From assembly GCA_035296965.1 (NCBI GenBank), contig DATGZX010000359.1, positions 1-7,444 of the forward strand: a stretch of 7,444 bases of DNA. Reading direction: 5' to 3'. The translations under genes and the position numbers were made by a program. Numbering within the stretch: the first letter of the stretch is position 1; each line of letters opens with the position of its first letter. Origin of the DNA: DATGZX01 sp035296965. GTDB taxonomy: Bacteria; Planctomycetota; Planctomycetia; Gemmatales; Gemmataceae. Below, in pieces: positions 5,915 through 7,444 of the stretch. Under the pieces are notes generated by a model. That model was given only the letters and a program-made list of their open reading frames with translations. It had not been told where the DNA came from and did no database searches.

Positions 5915-6158
5915 CCTGGAGCGTCTCCGCAGCCGAGCGCGACGCTGCTTTTCGAACCGCCAAAGACCCACGGCGCGCGAGCAGCAGCATTCCCGCACCG
6001 AACATTAGCATGACAATTCCCCACCATAAATTGACATTGATGCCGAGCGAATGACGCGTGTACAGTTCGCTTCCTCGCGTCGCCGCTCCATATCCACCCA
6101 CCAGCACGCCGAACACACTGAACATCATGCCGATTGGCAATCTGATATCGAATCCCAT
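5880..6158 (-). CDS. Small two-helix membrane protein downstream of the symporter
   Basis: A 92-residue protein beginning M-G-F-D-I-R-L-P-I-G. I chose ATG 6158 because AGAGGA lies 6 bases before it. An ATG at 6263 in the same frame would add 35 polar residues, but has no clear ribosome binding site. Two hydrophobic segments are visible, about residues 7-25 (LPIGMMFSVFGVLVGGYGA) and 40-60 (VNLWWGIVMLMFGAGMLLLA), joined by a short polar loop containing L-G-I-N-V-N-L-W-W-G. A positively charged tail (RRGSLAVRKAASRS) follows, consistent with a cytosolic C-terminus. The last residues are a D-R-I-V-K repeat created by a stop-spanning tandem duplication. It follows the SSS symporter by 108 bases on the same strand and may be an accessory or stabilising small subunit. 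That is inference from position. No named family is recognised. Confidence 0.75.
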   Translation of the reverse strand: MGFDIRLPIGMMFSVFGVLVGGYGAATRGSELYTRHSLGINVNLWWGIVMLMFGAGMLLLARRGSLAVRKAASRSAAETLQDRIVKKDRIVK

Positions 6159-6164
6159 GCGTTT

Positions 6165-6170
6165 TCCTCT
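6165..6170 (-). promoter_or_regulatory. Ribosome binding site deciding the start of the small membrane protein
   Basis: The minus strand reads AGAGGAAAACGCATG. The strong AGAGGA with a 6-base spacer favours ATG 6158 over the upstream in-frame ATG 6263, which lies only 3 bases past the symporter stop and lacks such a site. Confidence 0.75.
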
Positions 6171-6266
6171 GAGGCTCTCCGGGTGATTGCGGCGAATAAC
6201 GTTCGCTGGTTCCATCTTACTTGCAACTTCGTTGGAGCGACTGTGGGTTATCGCCAATCGCATCCG

Positions 6267-7444
6267 CTACCAAAAAATCCAATTGAGCATCACTAGGACG
6301 GTCAACACCACCACCGCCAGTACCACCGGCTTCTGGTACCACGACAGCCCTTCATCTTTCGGCCGGGCTGTCAGCGCGTAAACCAATCCTTTGAGTTCTC
6401 CATCCGGCCGCGGCTTTGTCAGCAGGGATATGAGGATTGTCACGGTGAAGCAGGTCGTCCAGGCGAAGATCGCGGTCCAGAAATTTTGCGCCATCTCGCT
6501 CGGATAGCGATGCACCACCAAACCTAAGAACCCACCCTTGACGCCTGGCACCGAGCCTGCGGGAAGGGTAAGGCCATGATGCACGGCTGCCGCGGCGGTG
6601 CCTCCGAGGAGCCCGCAAAAGGCACCGTTGCCGGTTGCGCGCTTCCAGAACATGCCGAGCAGGAAGGTCGCAAACAGCGGGGCGTTCACGAAGGCAAAGA
6701 CCAACTGCAGCACGTCCATGATGTTATTGAACTCGCGCGCAACGTAGGCGGCGGCCACTGAAATCGCCAAACCGAAAACCGTCGCCGCTCTCCCCATCCA
6801 CAGGTAATGCTGGTCCGACGCACTCTTATTAATGTAGCCCTGGTAAATATCGTAGGTCCAAACCGAATTGAAGGCAGTCGTGTTGCCGGCCATCCCAGAC
6901 ATAAACGAAGCCATCAGGGCGCACAATCCCAGCCCCAGCAATCCCGAAGGAAAATAACGAACCAGCATCATGGGAGTCGCGAGATCGTAATCCAGCACGA
7001 CTTTGCCGTCTTTGATGAGAGGCTTTCCACTTTCGTCCACCTTCGGCGGGATGATTCCTTTTCCACCTTCCAGGCTGATTCCGCCGCTTGCCGCTCGTTG
7101 CGCGACAAACGCCGCTCCCGCCCTTGCCGGAACGTCTGCCGCATCCCCCCTCATGCTGCCGCCCATGCTCTCCGCAGAAACCACGCCGGCAATCATTCCC
7201 GGCAAAATCACCAGGAAGGGAAACAACATCTTCGGAAAGGCGGCGATCAGCGGGGTGCGCCGGGCGGACGTCATCGAGTCAGCTGCCATGGCGCGCTGCA
7301 CCACCAGAAAATCAGTGCACCAGTAGCCGAACGACAACACGAAGCCTAATCCCATTAACATGCCGAACCATTCCACGCCCATGGGATTCGCGCTTGGGCT
7401 GCCCAGATACTTCCAGGAATGCACCATGGCGTCGTTCCCTATGC
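6267..7444 (-). CDS. Sodium:solute symporter (SSS family), N-terminus beyond window
   Basis: Inner-membrane sodium-coupled transporter of the SSS/SGLT family. The frame is open to the right edge, so the Met at 7427 is internal (H-S-W-K-Y-L-G-S follows) and the N-terminal helices lie outside; about 391 residues are present. Counting from that Met, family marks are GYWCTDFLVVQRAMAA (34-49), characteristic of SGLT-like members, and the TM8-type segment ALMASFMSGMAGNTTA (170-185) followed by WTYDIYQGYI (190-199), where the sodium-site serines of the family fall. Next come FNNIMDVLQLVFAFVNAPLF (233-252) and LLGMFWKRATGNGAF (256-270). About eight hydrophobic segments are visible. A polar loop of roughly 70 residues (~85-153) precedes the TM8-type segment. 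The protein ends with a hydrophobic helix closing in N-W-I-F-W. A small membrane protein and then galE follow on the same strand, so a sugar or polyol substrate is plausible but not shown. Confidence 0.92.
   Translation of the reverse strand, partial: IGNDAMVHSWKYLGSPSANPMGVEWFGMLMGLGFVLSFGYWCTDFLVVQRAMAADSMTSARRTPLIAAFPKMLFPFLVILPGMIAGVVSAESMGGSMRGDAADVPARAGAAFVAQRAASGGISLEGGKGIIPPKVDESGKPLIKDGKVVLDYDLATPMMLVRYFPSGLLGLGLCALMASFMSGMAGNTTAFNSVWTYDIYQGYINKSASDQHYLWMGRAATVFGLAISVAAAYVAREFNNIMDVLQLVFAFVNAPLFATFLLGMFWKRATGNGAFCGLLGGTAAAAVHHGLTLPAGSVPGVKGGFLGLVVHRYPSEMAQNFWTAIFAWTTCFTVTILISLLTKPRPDGELKGLVYALTARPKDEGLSWYQKPVVLAVVVLTVLVMLNWIFW

Noticed and set aside
6156..6263. Start of the small membrane protein at ATG 6263 (127 residues)
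   Set aside because: No clear Shine-Dalgarno site, and the added 35 residues are polar and unlike the rest. ATG 6158 has a strong AGAGGA at the right distance.
6807..7349. 180-codon plus-strand frame opposite the SSS symporter
   Set aside because: Antisense shadow: histidine- and arginine-rich, with no recognisable domain and no ribosome binding site noted.

Overview
The window reads as ordinary chromosomal DNA from a moderately GC-rich bacterium. The gene content fits an acidobacterium or a relative: a NifJ-type pyruvate oxidoreductase beside a dihydroorotate-dehydrogenase-like flavoprotein, a sugar porter with a large periplasmic insert, and a large sodium:solute symporter followed by a tiny two-helix membrane protein. 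The taxonomic guess is inference from protein style, not from a marker gene.

Left part (1-2580, plus strand): the C-terminal ~508 residues of a homodimeric-type pyruvate:ferredoxin/flavodoxin oxidoreductase (NifJ), whose 5' part lies outside the window. After a 44-base gap and a good ribosome binding site comes a complete DHOD-like FMN-barrel protein in which the usual catalytic cysteine loop is altered. The two are probably one operon for low-potential electron metabolism of pyruvate. The 106-base convergent gap (2581-2686) holds no convincing terminator.

Right part (2687-7444, minus strand, so read right to left): a sodium:solute symporter (SSS) cut by the window's right edge, a 92-residue two-helix membrane protein, a 194-base gap, galE (UDP-glucose 4-epimerase), a 161-base gap, and a 617-residue MFS sugar porter. 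The run suggests sugar uptake coupled to galactose/nucleotide-sugar interconversion, although co-transcription is unproven because the gaps are 108-194 bases.

The most unusual signals are on this minus-strand run. Three short tandem repeats sit within about 2.2 kb. One is an 18-bp triplicate that spans the stop codon of the small membrane protein gene and seems to record stop-codon duplication and stop loss. One is a 15-bp repeat that lengthens a cytosolic loop of the MFS porter. One is a 12/13-bp repeat just upstream of galE, at the end of a stop-interrupted but protein-like reading frame. The MFS porter also carries a ~130-residue periplasmic insert of unknown function. I found no RNA genes, CRISPR array, insertion sequence or defence system.
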